A stretch of DNA of 64,000 bases. It comes from Natronoarchaeum mannanilyticum. GTDB lineage: Archaea > Halobacteriota > Halobacteria > Halobacteriales > Natronoarchaeaceae. The stretch is from contig NZ_BAAADV010000004.1 of the NCBI RefSeq assembly GCF_039522665.1, positions 186,001-250,000 of the forward strand, in the 5' to 3' direction. Under the pieces are notes generated by a model that saw only the letters and a program-made list of their open reading frames with translations, had not been told where the DNA came from and made no database searches. The translations under genes and the position numbers were made by a program. Of this stretch, positions 8,813 through 17,661 are shown one piece after another (the first letter of the stretch is position 1; every line of letters starts with the position of its first letter).

Positions 8813-9013
8813 ATGACCGACCCGTCACGGCTCCGCGACAGCACGCAGATCGTGCTGCCGACGGAGGATCTGGACGGGTTGCGCGAGGAGATCGAGTCGC
8901 GGTTCGTCGTGACGATCGTCCCCGAGGGAGAACAGCTCCGGATCATCGGCAGCCCGGTCGAGATCAAGGAAGCCGGCGAATTTCTCACGAAACACGGCGT
9001 CAGGCTGCCGTGA
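8813..9013 (+). CDS. Small conserved haloarchaeal protein (VNG_1110C-like)
   Basis: A 66-residue acidic protein with a beta-alpha-alpha-beta feel, ending in PVEIKEAGEFLTKHGVRLP, reminiscent of a mini KH or ACT-like fold (GSPVEIK followed by a helix). I recognise it as the widely conserved haloarchaeal VNG_1110C type, whose function is unknown. The ATG is preceded by CCAACGTGT with no clear Shine-Dalgarno, suggesting a leaderless transcript from the 8656-8812 gap. Codon use is normal for the window. Confidence 0.7.
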   Translation: MTDPSRLRDSTQIVLPTEDLDGLREEIESRFVVTIVPEGEQLRIIGSPVEIKEAGEFLTKHGVRLP

Positions 9014-9118
9014 GCGGGCGGCGTTAGACGGGCTAAAACAGCCAGTAAGCGGCGAGTACCTCGCGCCGTCGTTCGCAGCGACCGTATAACTAATCCCGCG
9101 AGGGCTCTCCGACCGCCC

Positions 9119-9718
9119 ATGCTACCCTGGGAACACGCGGCGGTCGGGTATCTCGCCTACTCGCTGCTGAGCCACCTCCTCGCACGGCGATCGCCGGGCG
9201 CGCTCGAAGCCCTCGCCGCGCTCGTCGGCTCGCAGGGGCCCGACCTGATCGACAAGCCGCTGTCGTGGCAGTACGGCGTGTTCGAGTCGGGGTACGCGCT
9301 GGGCCACTCGGTCTTCCTCGCGGTGCCGCTGGCCGTCGCCGCCGGACTGCTCGCCCGGGCCTACGGCCGCGCCCGCGTCGGTGCGGCGTTCGCGGTCGGC
9401 TACTTGCTGCACTTGCCCGGCGACGTCGTGCCGACGTATCTTCAGCACGGCTACCTCCCGCTGGCGGTCGTTCTCTGGCCCGTCGAAACAGCGCCGCCGA
9501 GCGCCGACCAGCCAGTCGTCGGCGTGACGATCGACCTGTTCTTCGAGTACGTCGACGTGCTCACCGCGCAGGATCCGCCGACGCTCGTGCTCGTCCAGGC
9601 CGGCGTTATCGGCCTGACGGCGCTGCTGTGGCTCTACGACGGCGCGCCGGTGCTCCGAGAACTTCTCGTCGGCGTCAGCCGGCGTCTGTCCGACGGTATC
9701 GGCAGGGCGACGAACTGA
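9119..9718 (+). CDS. Membrane-bound predicted metal-dependent hydrolase (DUF457/YdjM-like)
   Basis: A 199-residue protein with about four hydrophobic segments. Conserved polar residues match the DUF457 membrane hydrolase family: HAAVGYLAYSLLSHLLARR near the N-terminus, GSQGPDLIDKPL (about 38-49), LGHSVFLAVPLA (about 60-71) and LLHLPGDVVPTYL (about 98-110). The paired H and D residues face the same side and probably hold a metal. The substrate is unknown. The gene ends two bases before the stop of the convergent phosphatase gene. Confidence 0.75.
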   Translation: MLPWEHAAVGYLAYSLLSHLLARRSPGALEALAALVGSQGPDLIDKPLSWQYGVFESGYALGHSVFLAVPLAVAAGLLARAYGRARVGAAFAVGYLLHLPGDVVPTYLQHGYLPLAVVLWPVETAPPSADQPVVGVTIDLFFEYVDVLTAQDPPTLVLVQAGVIGLTALLWLYDGAPVLRELLVGVSRRLSDGIGRATN

Positions 9719-9719
9719 G

Positions 9720-10391
9720 CTATCGCAGCAGATCGAGCACTTCGAGTGTCCCCGCGGCGTGGACGCCCTCCGTAACGTGGTCGGCGGCCGCCAGCGCGGC
9801 GTCGTCGGCGTTCGCGACCGCGTAGCTCTCGCCGGCGACGCCGAACGTCGAGACGTCGTTCTCCGAGTCGCCGACCGCGACGAACGCCGACGGATCGAGT
9901 CCGAGCAGCTCGGCGACGGCGTCGAGCCCGTCGCCCTTCGCGATCTCGGGGTCCTTGATGTGGTAGGCGTAGCCGGTGTCGACGACCTCCAGGCCGTGCT
10001 CGGCGGCGACCTCGCGCAGCGGTTGCTCTGGCACGTCGAGGTTGGCGGCGATCTCGGTTTCGCGCCAGCGATTCACGAGATCGGGCTGGCCCCAGCCGAG
10101 GTCGTATCCCCGGTCGCGGAGCGACGCCACGGCGGTCTCGGCGGCCGCGCGGTCGCCGACGACGCTGGCCTCGCCCTCGGCGTAGACGATCCCGCCGTTC
10201 TCCGCGATCACGCGCTCGGGCAGCCCCACGAACTGCGAGAGCGCGACCGGGAACGGGAACGCCTTCCCCGTCGCGATCACGACCGGCTCGGGCCACTCGC
10301 GGAGCGGCTCGAACACGCGCGGGTCGATCCCCGGCTCCCCGTCGGCTCTCGTCAGCGTCCCGTCGATGTCGAGTACGAGCGGCGCTGTCAT
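9720..10391 (-). CDS. pgp: Archaeal-type phosphoglycolate phosphatase (HAD family)
   Basis: A 223-residue HAD phosphatase of the archaeal phosphoglycolate phosphatase/Cof-like type. The nucleophile motif LDIDGTLTRADG puts Asp8 and Asp10 in place; motif II is ATGKAFPFP (about 40-48), motif III Lys lies in KDPEIAKGDGL, and motif IV is VAVGDSENDVSTF. A C2-type cap lies between motifs II and III. It removes phosphate from 2-phosphoglycolate or a similar small sugar phosphate. It lies downstream of the sugar ABC importer on the same strand with 66 bases between, so it may be read through with it. Confidence 0.85.
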   Translation of the reverse strand: MTAPLVLDIDGTLTRADGEPGIDPRVFEPLREWPEPVVIATGKAFPFPVALSQFVGLPERVIAENGGIVYAEGEASVVGDRAAAETAVASLRDRGYDLGWGQPDLVNRWRETEIAANLDVPEQPLREVAAEHGLEVVDTGYAYHIKDPEIAKGDGLDAVAELLGLDPSAFVAVGDSENDVSTFGVAGESYAVANADDAALAAADHVTEGVHAAGTLEVLDLLR

Positions 10392-10457
10392 TGGGTGGAC
10401 GTGTGCGCTCGCGGCAAAAGCGGTTGCGAAGCGCGGTGAACTGATCCGGGGAGCGCG

Positions 10458-10661
10458 TCAGTACAACTGTTGCTCTCGCTCCTCCCGCTCTTCTTCGGCG
10501 CGCGCCGCTTCGGCGTCGTCCTGTCGCTGCTCGAAATACGCCCGCACCGCCGGCAGATACCGTCCCCGAAGATCGCGCGCGAACGCGTAGATGCCGTAGA
10601 CCCAGAAGAAAAACAGGACGGTGACGCCGACGACGTAGACGGCGCCGACGGTCGAAACCAT
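10458..10661 (-). CDS. Single-pass small membrane protein of the sugar ABC operon
   Basis: A 67-residue protein: one N-terminal hydrophobic helix (about 5-27, VYVVGVTVLFFFWVYGIYAF) and a charged Glu/Arg/Gln-rich helical tail (about 40-67). Its ATG overlaps the ATPase stop by one base (TGATG), a strong sign of co-translation with the importer. It matches no named family for me; a transporter accessory or assembly role is inferred only from position. Confidence 0.65.
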   Translation of the reverse strand: MVSTVGAVYVVGVTVLFFFWVYGIYAFARDLRGRYLPAVRAYFEQRQDDAEAARAEEEREEREQQLY

Positions 10662-11863
10662 CAGTCGTCGCCCTCCGACTCGGCGCCCCGCGCTCGTCGA
10701 TCGACGTCTCTGGCGGGCTGAACGAGCCCGTGCGTGATCGCGTCGCCCGTCCCGGTGTCGAACAGGTGCAGGCGGCTCCTGTCGAACACGATGCTGACGC
10801 GCTCGTCCATCCCGACGTCGGTGTCGGGATCGACGCTCATCAGCACCTGCTCGTCGGGATCACGCTCGGTGACGGCGCCCTCCTGCCCGCCGCCTTCGAG
10901 GTCGTGGACGATCAGGTAGACGAAGATCTCGTCGCCCATCGGCTCGATCACGTCGTTCTGGGCGGGGAACGCGGCGGTCGGGTGAGCGAGTTCGCCGGCG
11001 TTCTCCTCGAGGTGGACGTCCTCAGGCCGGACGCCGAGCGTCACGGCGTCGCCGGGGCCGTACCCGTCGAGCGCAGCGACGTCGAACTCGACCGCGAAGT
11101 CGTCGGTGACGATGCCGTCGGCCGTCAACTCGCCCTCGAGGAAGTTCATGCTGGGCGAGCCGATGAAGCCCGCGACGAACCGGTTGGCCGGCTCGTTGTA
11201 GCAGGTCAGCGGCGCCGCGATCTGCTGGAGCTTGCCCTCGTTGAGCACGGCGATGCGATCGGACATCGTCATCGCCTCGGCCTGGTCGTGGGTGACGTAG
11301 ATGATCGTCGTCTCCAGTTCCTTGTGGAGGCGCTGGAGTTCGGTTCGCATGTGGACCCGGAGCTTGGCGTCGAGATTCGCCAGCGGCTCGTCCATCAGGA
11401 ACACCTCCGGCTCTCGCACGATCGCGCGCCCGATCGCCACGCGCTGGCGCTGGCCGCCGGAGAGCTCGTCGGGCATCCGGTCGGTCATCCCCTGGATCTG
11501 AAGAATTTCCGTCGCCCGATTGACGCGCCGGTCGATCTCCTCCTTGTCGAAGTCGCGAAGCCGCAGCCCGAAGCTGATGTTGTCGTAGACGTCCATGTGG
11601 GGGAACAGCGCGATGTTCTGGAACACCATCGCGATCCCCCGATCCTTGGGCGGCAACTTCGTCACCTCCCGGTCGGCGATCGTGATCGTCCCCTCGCTGG
11701 GGATCGTCAGGCCGGCGATCGTCTCTAGGGTGGTAGACTTGCCACAGCCCGACGGGCCGACGAGCGTGACGAACTCGCCGTCCCGAATGTCCAAGTTCAT
11801 GTCTTCGACTGCCGTTACGTCCGCGTACCGTTTCGTGACGTGTTCTAGTATGACGTCTCCCAT
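10661..11863 (-). CDS. Sugar ABC transporter ATPase (MalK/UgpC type)
   Basis: A 400-residue ATPase of the CUT1 importer group. Walker A GPSGCGKST is at 36-44, signature LSGGQRQ near 134, Walker B FLMDEPLANLD near 155, and the switch His follows in VTHDQAEAM. The C-terminal regulatory region (about 240-370) contains OB/TOBE-type strands with GVRPEDVHLEE. The tail (371-400) is Arg/Glu/Asp-rich. It powers the two permeases encoded just upstream (4-base gap). The next gene starts inside its stop codon. Confidence 0.93.
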   Translation of the reverse strand: MGDVILEHVTKRYADVTAVEDMNLDIRDGEFVTLVGPSGCGKSTTLETIAGLTIPSEGTITIADREVTKLPPKDRGIAMVFQNIALFPHMDVYDNISFGLRLRDFDKEEIDRRVNRATEILQIQGMTDRMPDELSGGQRQRVAIGRAIVREPEVFLMDEPLANLDAKLRVHMRTELQRLHKELETTIIYVTHDQAEAMTMSDRIAVLNEGKLQQIAAPLTCYNEPANRFVAGFIGSPSMNFLEGELTADGIVTDDFAVEFDVAALDGYGPGDAVTLGVRPEDVHLEENAGELAHPTAAFPAQNDVIEPMGDEIFVYLIVHDLEGGGQEGAVTERDPDEQVLMSVDPDTDVGMDERVSIVFDRSRLHLFDTGTGDAITHGLVQPARDVDRRARGAESEGDD

Positions 11864-11867
11864 GATT

Positions 11868-12842
11868 TTACTCCTTGAGTGCGCCCGCGGTCAGTCCGCT
11901 GACGATCTTTTCCTGCGCGATGACGACCAGAATCACCACCGGCAGCACGCCGACGATGCTCGCGGCCGCCATGAGGTTGTAGAACTGGGTGTACTGCCCC
12001 TGGAACCCGAGGATCCCCCAGACGATCGGCGCCCAGTTCTGGGCCTGCCCGTCGTTCATCAGGAACGAGAAGAAGAACTCGTTGTAGACGGCGATGAACG
12101 TCAGGATGCCCGCCGTCGCGACGCCGGGCGCCGACAGGGGCATGATCACCCGGAATAGCGCGCCGATCCGCGTCGTTCCCTCGACGCGCGCCGCGTCCTC
12201 CAGTCCGTCCGGTATCTGCCCGTAGAACGTCGTCAGTATGAAGATCGCCAGCGGCAAGAACAGCGAGCTGAAGGGCAGGATCATCGCTCCGGGCGTGTTG
12301 AACAGCACCGGGCTCTGGATCGCGATCGGCCCGAGCCCGATCGAGACGTTCCCCGTAAAGAGGTCGAACAGCGGCAGCAGGAACGCCGCCGGCGGGAAAT
12401 AGGAGATCGCGAGGATCAACAGCATCAGCGGCTGGCGGCCGGGGAACTCCAGGCGCCCGAACACGTACCCCGCGATGCTGGCAAGCAGCAGGACGATCGC
12501 GGTCGTCACCAGCGCGAGGAAGATGCTGTTGAACATGTACCTGCCGAAGGGCAGCAGCTCGAAGATCCGGACAAACGCCTCGACGTTGAACCCCCGCGGC
12601 AGCAGGCCCATGTCGACGATCTGGTCGTTCGGCGTCAGCGCCAGCACCAGCAGCCAGTAGAACGGGAACATCATCGTCACGAGGAAAAACAGCGTGACGA
12701 CGTAGAACAGGCCCCGGTAGACCCGCTGGGGGTTCCGGATCGACTCCTGGACCCAGCGCTCGTAGAGCCCGGCGTCCTCGTCCTGCTCGCCGGGCGAGCC
12801 GCCCGGTCCCGCGCCGCCGGTCGTCTCGGGTTCACCGGCCAT
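11868..12842 (-). CDS. Sugar ABC transporter permease (MalG type)
   Basis: A 324-residue permease with six predicted membrane helices and the EAA loop near residues 215-235 (DGLEDAARVEGTTRIGALFR), which docks on the ATPase. The N-terminal 45 residues are hydrophilic and acidic. It pairs with the MalF-type permease, whose stop codon directly precedes this gene (12843 next to 12842), so the two proteins are made from one transcript. Confidence 0.92.
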   Translation of the reverse strand: MAGEPETTGGAGPGGSPGEQDEDAGLYERWVQESIRNPQRVYRGLFYVVTLFFLVTMMFPFYWLLVLALTPNDQIVDMGLLPRGFNVEAFVRIFELLPFGRYMFNSIFLALVTTAIVLLLASIAGYVFGRLEFPGRQPLMLLILAISYFPPAAFLLPLFDLFTGNVSIGLGPIAIQSPVLFNTPGAMILPFSSLFLPLAIFILTTFYGQIPDGLEDAARVEGTTRIGALFRVIMPLSAPGVATAGILTFIAVYNEFFFSFLMNDGQAQNWAPIVWGILGFQGQYTQFYNLMAAASIVGVLPVVILVVIAQEKIVSGLTAGALKE

Positions 12843-13799
12843 CTAGATCACCTCCGCCTGGCCGCGGGCGAACTGGACGATGTAGATCATCACCGCGCCG
12901 GCGATGATCGCGGCCGTCAGGAACGCGATGGCCGCCGAGGTCCCGTACCGCCCGGAGCTGAACGTCTGGACGACCATGCAGGACAGCGACGGCACCGTCC
13001 CGCAGTCCGAGACCGTCTCGATCAGTCCGAACACGCGCATCGCGTTGATCGACCGGAACAGCATCGCGACCAGCACCGCCGGCAGCACCAGCGGCAGCGT
13101 GATCATCTTGAACTGCTGCCAGCGGCTCGCTCCGGCGACCTTGCCGACGTTGTAGAGGCTCCTGTCGATGCTCTGGAGCCCGGCGAGGATCAGCAGCGTC
13201 ATGAACGCCGTGGTCTTCCAGACGTCGGCGATGATGATGATCAGCAGCGAGTCGAAGCTGTTGGTCAGCGGCGTGTTGCCGATGATCCCCCAGGCGCTCA
13301 GCGGGTCCGTCGCGAAGCCGATCCCGGGCGCGAACATCAGGTAGAAGATCATCCCCTGAATCACGATCGGGACCGCCCAGGGCAGGATCAGCGCCACGCG
13401 GAACCAGCGCCGCCCCCGGAAGTCCCGGTCGAGCACGAGCGCGGCGCCGAACCCGAGGATCGTCTCGAAGAACACGCTGACGACCGCGAAGATCAGCGTC
13501 ACGGGCAGCGCGCTCCGGAACGGGGTCTCCAGGTCGATGAAGGGCCGTGGGAGCAGCGCTTCGCGCTGCCCGGTGATCAGCTCGACGTAGTTCTCGAGGC
13601 CGACGAACTCGCCGACGGTCGCACCGGTGAGGCTGTCGGCGAACAGCGACAGCCGGAACGTGCTCAGAAGCGGCCAGATGGCGATGACGCCCAGCAACAG
13701 GAACACCGGTATCAGCATCAGGTACGCGAACTGCGTCTCGCTGAGGCGCTCGGTCCAGCTCGCCGGCCGCGAGAGGATGCTGCTCGTCGCACTGCTCAT
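12843..13799 (-). CDS. Sugar ABC transporter permease (MalF type)
   Basis: A 318-residue permease with six to seven membrane helices; the EAA loop reads DRSLYNVGKVAGASRWQQFK (about 220-240). The ATG at 13799 (MSSATSSILS) is chosen because the segment before the first helix then has the family's usual length; an in-frame extension to 13841 would run into the GC-rich spacer behind the binding-protein gene. The protein and its MalG partner form the channel that receives sugar from the lipoprotein encoded upstream. Confidence 0.9.
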   Translation of the reverse strand: MSSATSSILSRPASWTERLSETQFAYLMLIPVFLLLGVIAIWPLLSTFRLSLFADSLTGATVGEFVGLENYVELITGQREALLPRPFIDLETPFRSALPVTLIFAVVSVFFETILGFGAALVLDRDFRGRRWFRVALILPWAVPIVIQGMIFYLMFAPGIGFATDPLSAWGIIGNTPLTNSFDSLLIIIIADVWKTTAFMTLLILAGLQSIDRSLYNVGKVAGASRWQQFKMITLPLVLPAVLVAMLFRSINAMRVFGLIETVSDCGTVPSLSCMVVQTFSSGRYGTSAAIAFLTAAIIAGAVMIYIVQFARGQAEVI

Positions 13800-13967
13800 C
13801 GGGCCAACACCCCAGCCACCGCACTTTCGCCCGGCCGCCACCTCGACGCCTCGCGTCGGCGTCCCGCGGCCCGGCGTCGGCGTCGTTCAGTTCGGTTTCG
13901 GCGTCCCTCGGCGCGGTACGTCGCGGGCGCGGTCGGTTGCTCCGGCGTTGGGTGCATGTGTGGATCG

Positions 13968-15521
13968 TCAGGCGCTCTGTTCGATCTGTTCGAGCGTGCT
14001 TTCGAGGTCGGACATCGCCTGCTGCGGGCTCTTGTCTCCCGTGTACGCGGAGTGGACCGCCTGGGAGATCTGGGTCGACTCGTCGGGCCAGACGACGGTG
14101 ACCGGGCGCGCCACGGCGTTCTCGCCGGCGACCTGCAGCTGGTCCATGTAGCGACCCATGATCGGGATGTCGCGAGCGCGCTGGGTTTCAAGCAGCTCCG
14201 GCTTCGGCGGGATCTGGCCGAGGATCTCGAACAGCGCGAGGTTGAACTCGTCGGTCGTCGCGGCCTCGATTGCGGCGACGGCCGAGGCCATGCGCTCGGT
14301 GTTGGGGTTGATCGCGACGTGCCAGCCGCCCAGCGCGGCGACCGGACCGCCGACGCCCGCGTACTCGGCTTCCTCCTCGGTGACGGAGTAGGGAATCGGC
14401 ATGACGCCGAGGTTCTGGCCCATCGCGTCCTCGGCGCCGTGGATGCGGATCGAGTGGGGCCAGTTGCGGTGCATCACCGCGTTCCCGTTCGAGAACACCC
14501 GCATCGAGGACTGCTCGGTCCAGTTCAGCACGGCCGTCGGCGAGATGTTGCCCGTCATCGAGTCGAGCGTCTCCGGGGCGTCGTTCCCGTGGATGAACGA
14601 CCGGATCATCCGGATCGAGTCGTGGACGGGCGGCTCGTTGACGGTGATCGGGCGCTCGCCGACCGGCCCGAACAGGTTGTCGACGCCGCCGAAGTACGCC
14701 CCGCCCCAGCCGCTCATGAACTCGTTGAAGTTGCAGCACGACAGCCCCTCGTACACGTCGGCCTGGAACGTGTAGCCGTAGTTCACGTTGGACTGCTGCA
14801 TGACGTCGGCGGTGACCTCGGAGAACCGCTGCCAGGTCATCGACTCCGTCGCCCAGTTGTTCCCCTCGGGGTCGTAGCCGGCCTGCTCGACGAGGTCCTT
14901 CCGGTACTGGATCGTCGGCAGCCCCATCCACAGCGGGATCGCGTGGAGCGTCTCGTTCTGGGGATGCATCGCCGTCTGAGCGGTCATCGAGAAGTAGTTC
15001 TCCTTCACCCGGTTGACCGTCTCGTCGTCGAGTACGCGCTCGAGATTGAGGATCCGATTGCGCACGATGAAGGGAATCGTCCACCCGTTGTCCATCCGGA
15101 GCAGGTCCGGGCGAGTTCGCCCGGCGGCCAGCCACTGTTCGTACTGGTTCTGCCGGTCCGACGTGACGTTGCCGCCCGAGAGGAAGTTGATGTCGATGTT
15201 CTCGGGCATCCCGGCCTGGTGGAGCGCCTGTACGATCTCGTCCGAGGCGCCGGCCTCCTCCTCGCTCGCGGCCCACTCCAGTGTGATGTCCTCGTCGGGG
15301 ACTTCCCCGACGTCGATCTCCCCTTCCTGGGTGCCGTCGCCCCCGTCGTTCGCCGTGATGCAGCCGCCCAGGCCCGCGACGATCCCCGCCGCGCCGGCCG
15401 CCTCGACGAACCGCCGCCGCGACACCGACGTCGGGCCGCGATCGGTGCCGATCGTTCGGGCGTACTGTCGACGCCGTTCGTCGCCTCCCCGTCGACTTCT
15501 GTCGTCCCCCCGTTGTGGCAT
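13968..15521 (-). CDS. Sugar ABC transporter substrate-binding lipoprotein (family 1)
   Basis: A 517-residue binding protein. The N-terminus carries a twin-arginine signal (SRRRFVEAAG, Arg35-37), a hydrophobic stretch, and a lipobox GLGGC with Cys54 as the lipidation site, so it is exported folded and anchored to the outer face of the membrane. The mature domain (about 80-510) is the two-lobe family-1 fold with Trp/Tyr-rich ligand stretches such as MSGWGGAYFGG and NWPHSIRIHG. It is the first gene of the importer operon. The sugar cannot be read from sequence; disaccharides or polyols are plausible. Confidence 0.92.
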   Translation of the reverse strand: MPQRGDDRSRRGGDERRRQYARTIGTDRGPTSVSRRRFVEAAGAAGIVAGLGGCITANDGGDGTQEGEIDVGEVPDEDITLEWAASEEEAGASDEIVQALHQAGMPENIDINFLSGGNVTSDRQNQYEQWLAAGRTRPDLLRMDNGWTIPFIVRNRILNLERVLDDETVNRVKENYFSMTAQTAMHPQNETLHAIPLWMGLPTIQYRKDLVEQAGYDPEGNNWATESMTWQRFSEVTADVMQQSNVNYGYTFQADVYEGLSCCNFNEFMSGWGGAYFGGVDNLFGPVGERPITVNEPPVHDSIRMIRSFIHGNDAPETLDSMTGNISPTAVLNWTEQSSMRVFSNGNAVMHRNWPHSIRIHGAEDAMGQNLGVMPIPYSVTEEEAEYAGVGGPVAALGGWHVAINPNTERMASAVAAIEAATTDEFNLALFEILGQIPPKPELLETQRARDIPIMGRYMDQLQVAGENAVARPVTVVWPDESTQISQAVHSAYTGDKSPQQAMSDLESTLEQIEQSA

Positions 15522-16004
15522 GACGATTTAGAATTACGTCATTATCGTTCATATACTATTGTATTCTACTGAAAATAAATATAAGATCTTAAAATGTTAA
15601 ACTGCGCCGGCAGATCACCGGCGGCGATCAGTGGAGAAAGCCACACTTTCGCGCGGCCGGTTGAACGACGGGCCGAGAGCGTCGCGGCTCGGGCGGTTCC
15701 TGCCGGTCGGGAATCGAGCTGCGGACGATATTTCGCCGATTCTGCCCCGTCTTCGTGGCTCGGCGTGTGCGACGATGTCATCCCCGCAACTCGAACTGTC
15801 GTGTTGATAGCTACGTCCCCAGAGGGGTAACGGGCGGTTTCGTATAACGAGGGTGTCAGAGAGGATCACCCCCAATAAACTCGATATGACGCTGGACTTC
15901 GATTGATCGCGGAAACTGGGGAACGCGACGGGGGCCGGACCAGCCGGGCAGCGGTCGATTTCGGCAGCAACGCTTAACCGGCCCCGCGACACCCTTGAAA
16001 CCGG
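15522..16004. other. Intergenic region with divergent promoters (483 bases)
   Basis: The gap separates the leftward sugar importer from the rightward creatininase gene. Bases 15530-15600 are markedly AT-rich and include TACTATTGTATTC and GAAAATAAATATAAG, suited to a TATA box and upstream element for the importer. The rest returns to high GC and contains short open frames without family features or codon bias. A stretch near 15971-15985 (CAACGCTTAACCGG) may serve the creatininase gene. I see no tRNA or other structured gene here. Confidence 0.5.
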
Positions 16005-16775
16005 ATGCAACTCGCCGATCGAACGTGGCCGGAACTCGGGTCGTACTTCGAGACGGAGTCGCTGGCGATCGTCCCGCTCGGATCGACCGAGCAGCACGGA
16101 CCGCACCTCCCGGAGGGCACCGACCACATCATCGCCGAAGGGTTCGCCCGCGAGGCGGCCGAGCGGACGGGCTACCTCTGTACGCCGCCGGTGCGGATCG
16201 GCGTCTCCGAGCACCACCGCCAGTTCCACGGGACGATGTGGGTCGACCCCGAGACGTTTCGGGACTACGTCGAGAGCTTCTCGCGAAACCTCGCGTACCA
16301 CGGAATCGACCGGATCGTCTACGTCAACGCCCACGGCGGCAACGTCCAGCACCTCCGCGAGGTCGGGCGACGGCTCCGATCCGACGAAACGGCCTACGCG
16401 ATCGAGTGGATGTGGAACGAGAGCGTCCCCGGGCTCGTCGACGAGCTGTTCGAGCACAACGGTCCCCACGGCGGTCCGAAGGAGACGGCGATGATCCAGC
16501 ACCTCGCGCCCGACCTCGTCCGCGAGGAGAAACTGGAGGCGGCGGCGGAGGGCGGACTCCGGACGGTCTCGGACGACGAGCTACGGCGTCACGGCGCCCG
16601 AACCTTCTACGACGCGATCGACAACACCGACAACGGCGTCCTCGGGGATCAGCGCGACGCCACGGCGGAGAAGGGTGAGCAGCTGTTCGAGGCTGCGACC
16701 GAGGAACTCGTCGCGTTGCTGGAGTGGCTCGACGACCAGCGCTTCGAGGACCTGACCGCGAAGCCCCACGTCTGA
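16005..16775 (+). CDS. Creatininase-family amidohydrolase
   Basis: A 256-residue enzyme with the full creatininase metal signature: GSTEQHGPHLPEGTD (26-40, Glu29, His31, Asp40), NAHGGN (108-113) and HGGPKETA (155-162, Glu160). The fold binds two metals and opens cyclic amides or carbon-carbon bonds of cyclic ketones. Known members include creatininase, the archaeal formamide hydrolase ArfB of riboflavin/F420 synthesis, MftE and the inositol-pathway hydrolase IolN. Sugar importer upstream and oxidoreductases downstream suggest a polyol role, but ArfB remains a serious alternative. Confidence 0.85.
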   Translation: MQLADRTWPELGSYFETESLAIVPLGSTEQHGPHLPEGTDHIIAEGFAREAAERTGYLCTPPVRIGVSEHHRQFHGTMWVDPETFRDYVESFSRNLAYHGIDRIVYVNAHGGNVQHLREVGRRLRSDETAYAIEWMWNESVPGLVDELFEHNGPHGGPKETAMIQHLAPDLVREEKLEAAAEGGLRTVSDDELRRHGARTFYDAIDNTDNGVLGDQRDATAEKGEQLFEAATEELVALLEWLDDQRFEDLTAKPHV

Positions 16776-16807
16776 GCGACGCCGATTCGTGCCCCGTCAG
16801 CCCCGAA

Positions 16808-17467
16808 TCAGGCGATCTCGCGGCTGTGATCGACCGCGACCTCGTCGGTCAGCCGCAGCCGGATCACGTCGGTCGGCGCGGCGCCGTTGCGGAACTTCGG
16901 GACGCGCAGCCGCGTCCGCACCGTCTCCTGCTGGACTTCCGTAGAGAGATCGAGGACGACGTCGGCCATGTACTCGGTGACGTCCCGGAGCGGCGGCGAC
17001 TCGCGTCCGTCCAGACAGTGCAACACGGCGACGCCGCCGGTCGACTCCATCTCGTCGCGCAGCTCCGCGAGAAAGCGGCGATAGCGGCGTCGATCCGACC
17101 GCTCCAGCGCGTCGACCGGGTCGACGATCACGAGCGCGCCGTCGGCGATCGATCGGAGGAGCCGCGTCGCCCGATCGATCTGGTCGTCGCCCCGCGTCTC
17201 CCGGACGTGCCACTCGGCGGCGGGTCCGTCAGCGTCGCTGGCCCGGTCGGCGGCGTCGCTCGCCTGCTCGTCGAGCACGGATCGAACGTCGTCGGCCGTG
17301 CGCTCGGCCGACAGGTACAGCGTCCGGCGCCGGCCGACCAGCTCGTACAGCAGCAGTTCCGACTGGCTCGCGGGCGGCGCCGTCAGCGCCACGACGCTGC
17401 CGGCGGGGATGCCGCCGCCGAGCTGGCGGTCCAGCAGGTCGATCCCGGTCCTGAACTGGCGGCTCAT
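16808..17467 (-). CDS. RecA/KaiC-like protein with degenerate Walker A (HTR-like)
   Basis: A 219-residue RecA-fold protein. It opens with FRTGIDLLDRQLGGGIPAGS, the family's entry motif, but the P-loop that should read G-x-x-x-x-G-K-S/T reads TAPPASQSEL (29-38) with no GKS/T. A Walker B-like GALVIVDPVDAL follows. Loss of the lysine argues against ordinary ATP hydrolysis. Haloarchaea carry a group of such RAD55/HTR-like proteins, so this may be a regulatory relative. ATG 17467 is chosen because it places the entry motif at the N-terminus. Confidence 0.75.
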   Translation of the reverse strand: MSRQFRTGIDLLDRQLGGGIPAGSVVALTAPPASQSELLLYELVGRRRTLYLSAERTADDVRSVLDEQASDAADRASDADGPAAEWHVRETRGDDQIDRATRLLRSIADGALVIVDPVDALERSDRRRYRRFLAELRDEMESTGGVAVLHCLDGRESPPLRDVTEYMADVVLDLSTEVQQETVRTRLRVPKFRNGAAPTDVIRLRLTDEVAVDHSREIA

Positions 17468-17661
17468 CGGCGTCCGCGCGGCGTCCGATCGGTTCGTCCG
17501 AGCGGGCGATGCTGGTCGTCGGCGTGAGCTGTGTCGGTCACTGTGTGCCGAACGATCGCGCACCTCCCAGTTAGTTACGAGTTCGTTTATCGATGGTATA
17601 CGGTTACTACGGTCGATGAACCGGAAGAGTCACCGGCCGAACAGCGGCGTCGACCCCCAGT

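Noticed and set aside
15566-15830. Short open frames in the 483-base gap
   Set aside because: Mixed composition, no family match and overlap with promoter-like AT-rich DNA.
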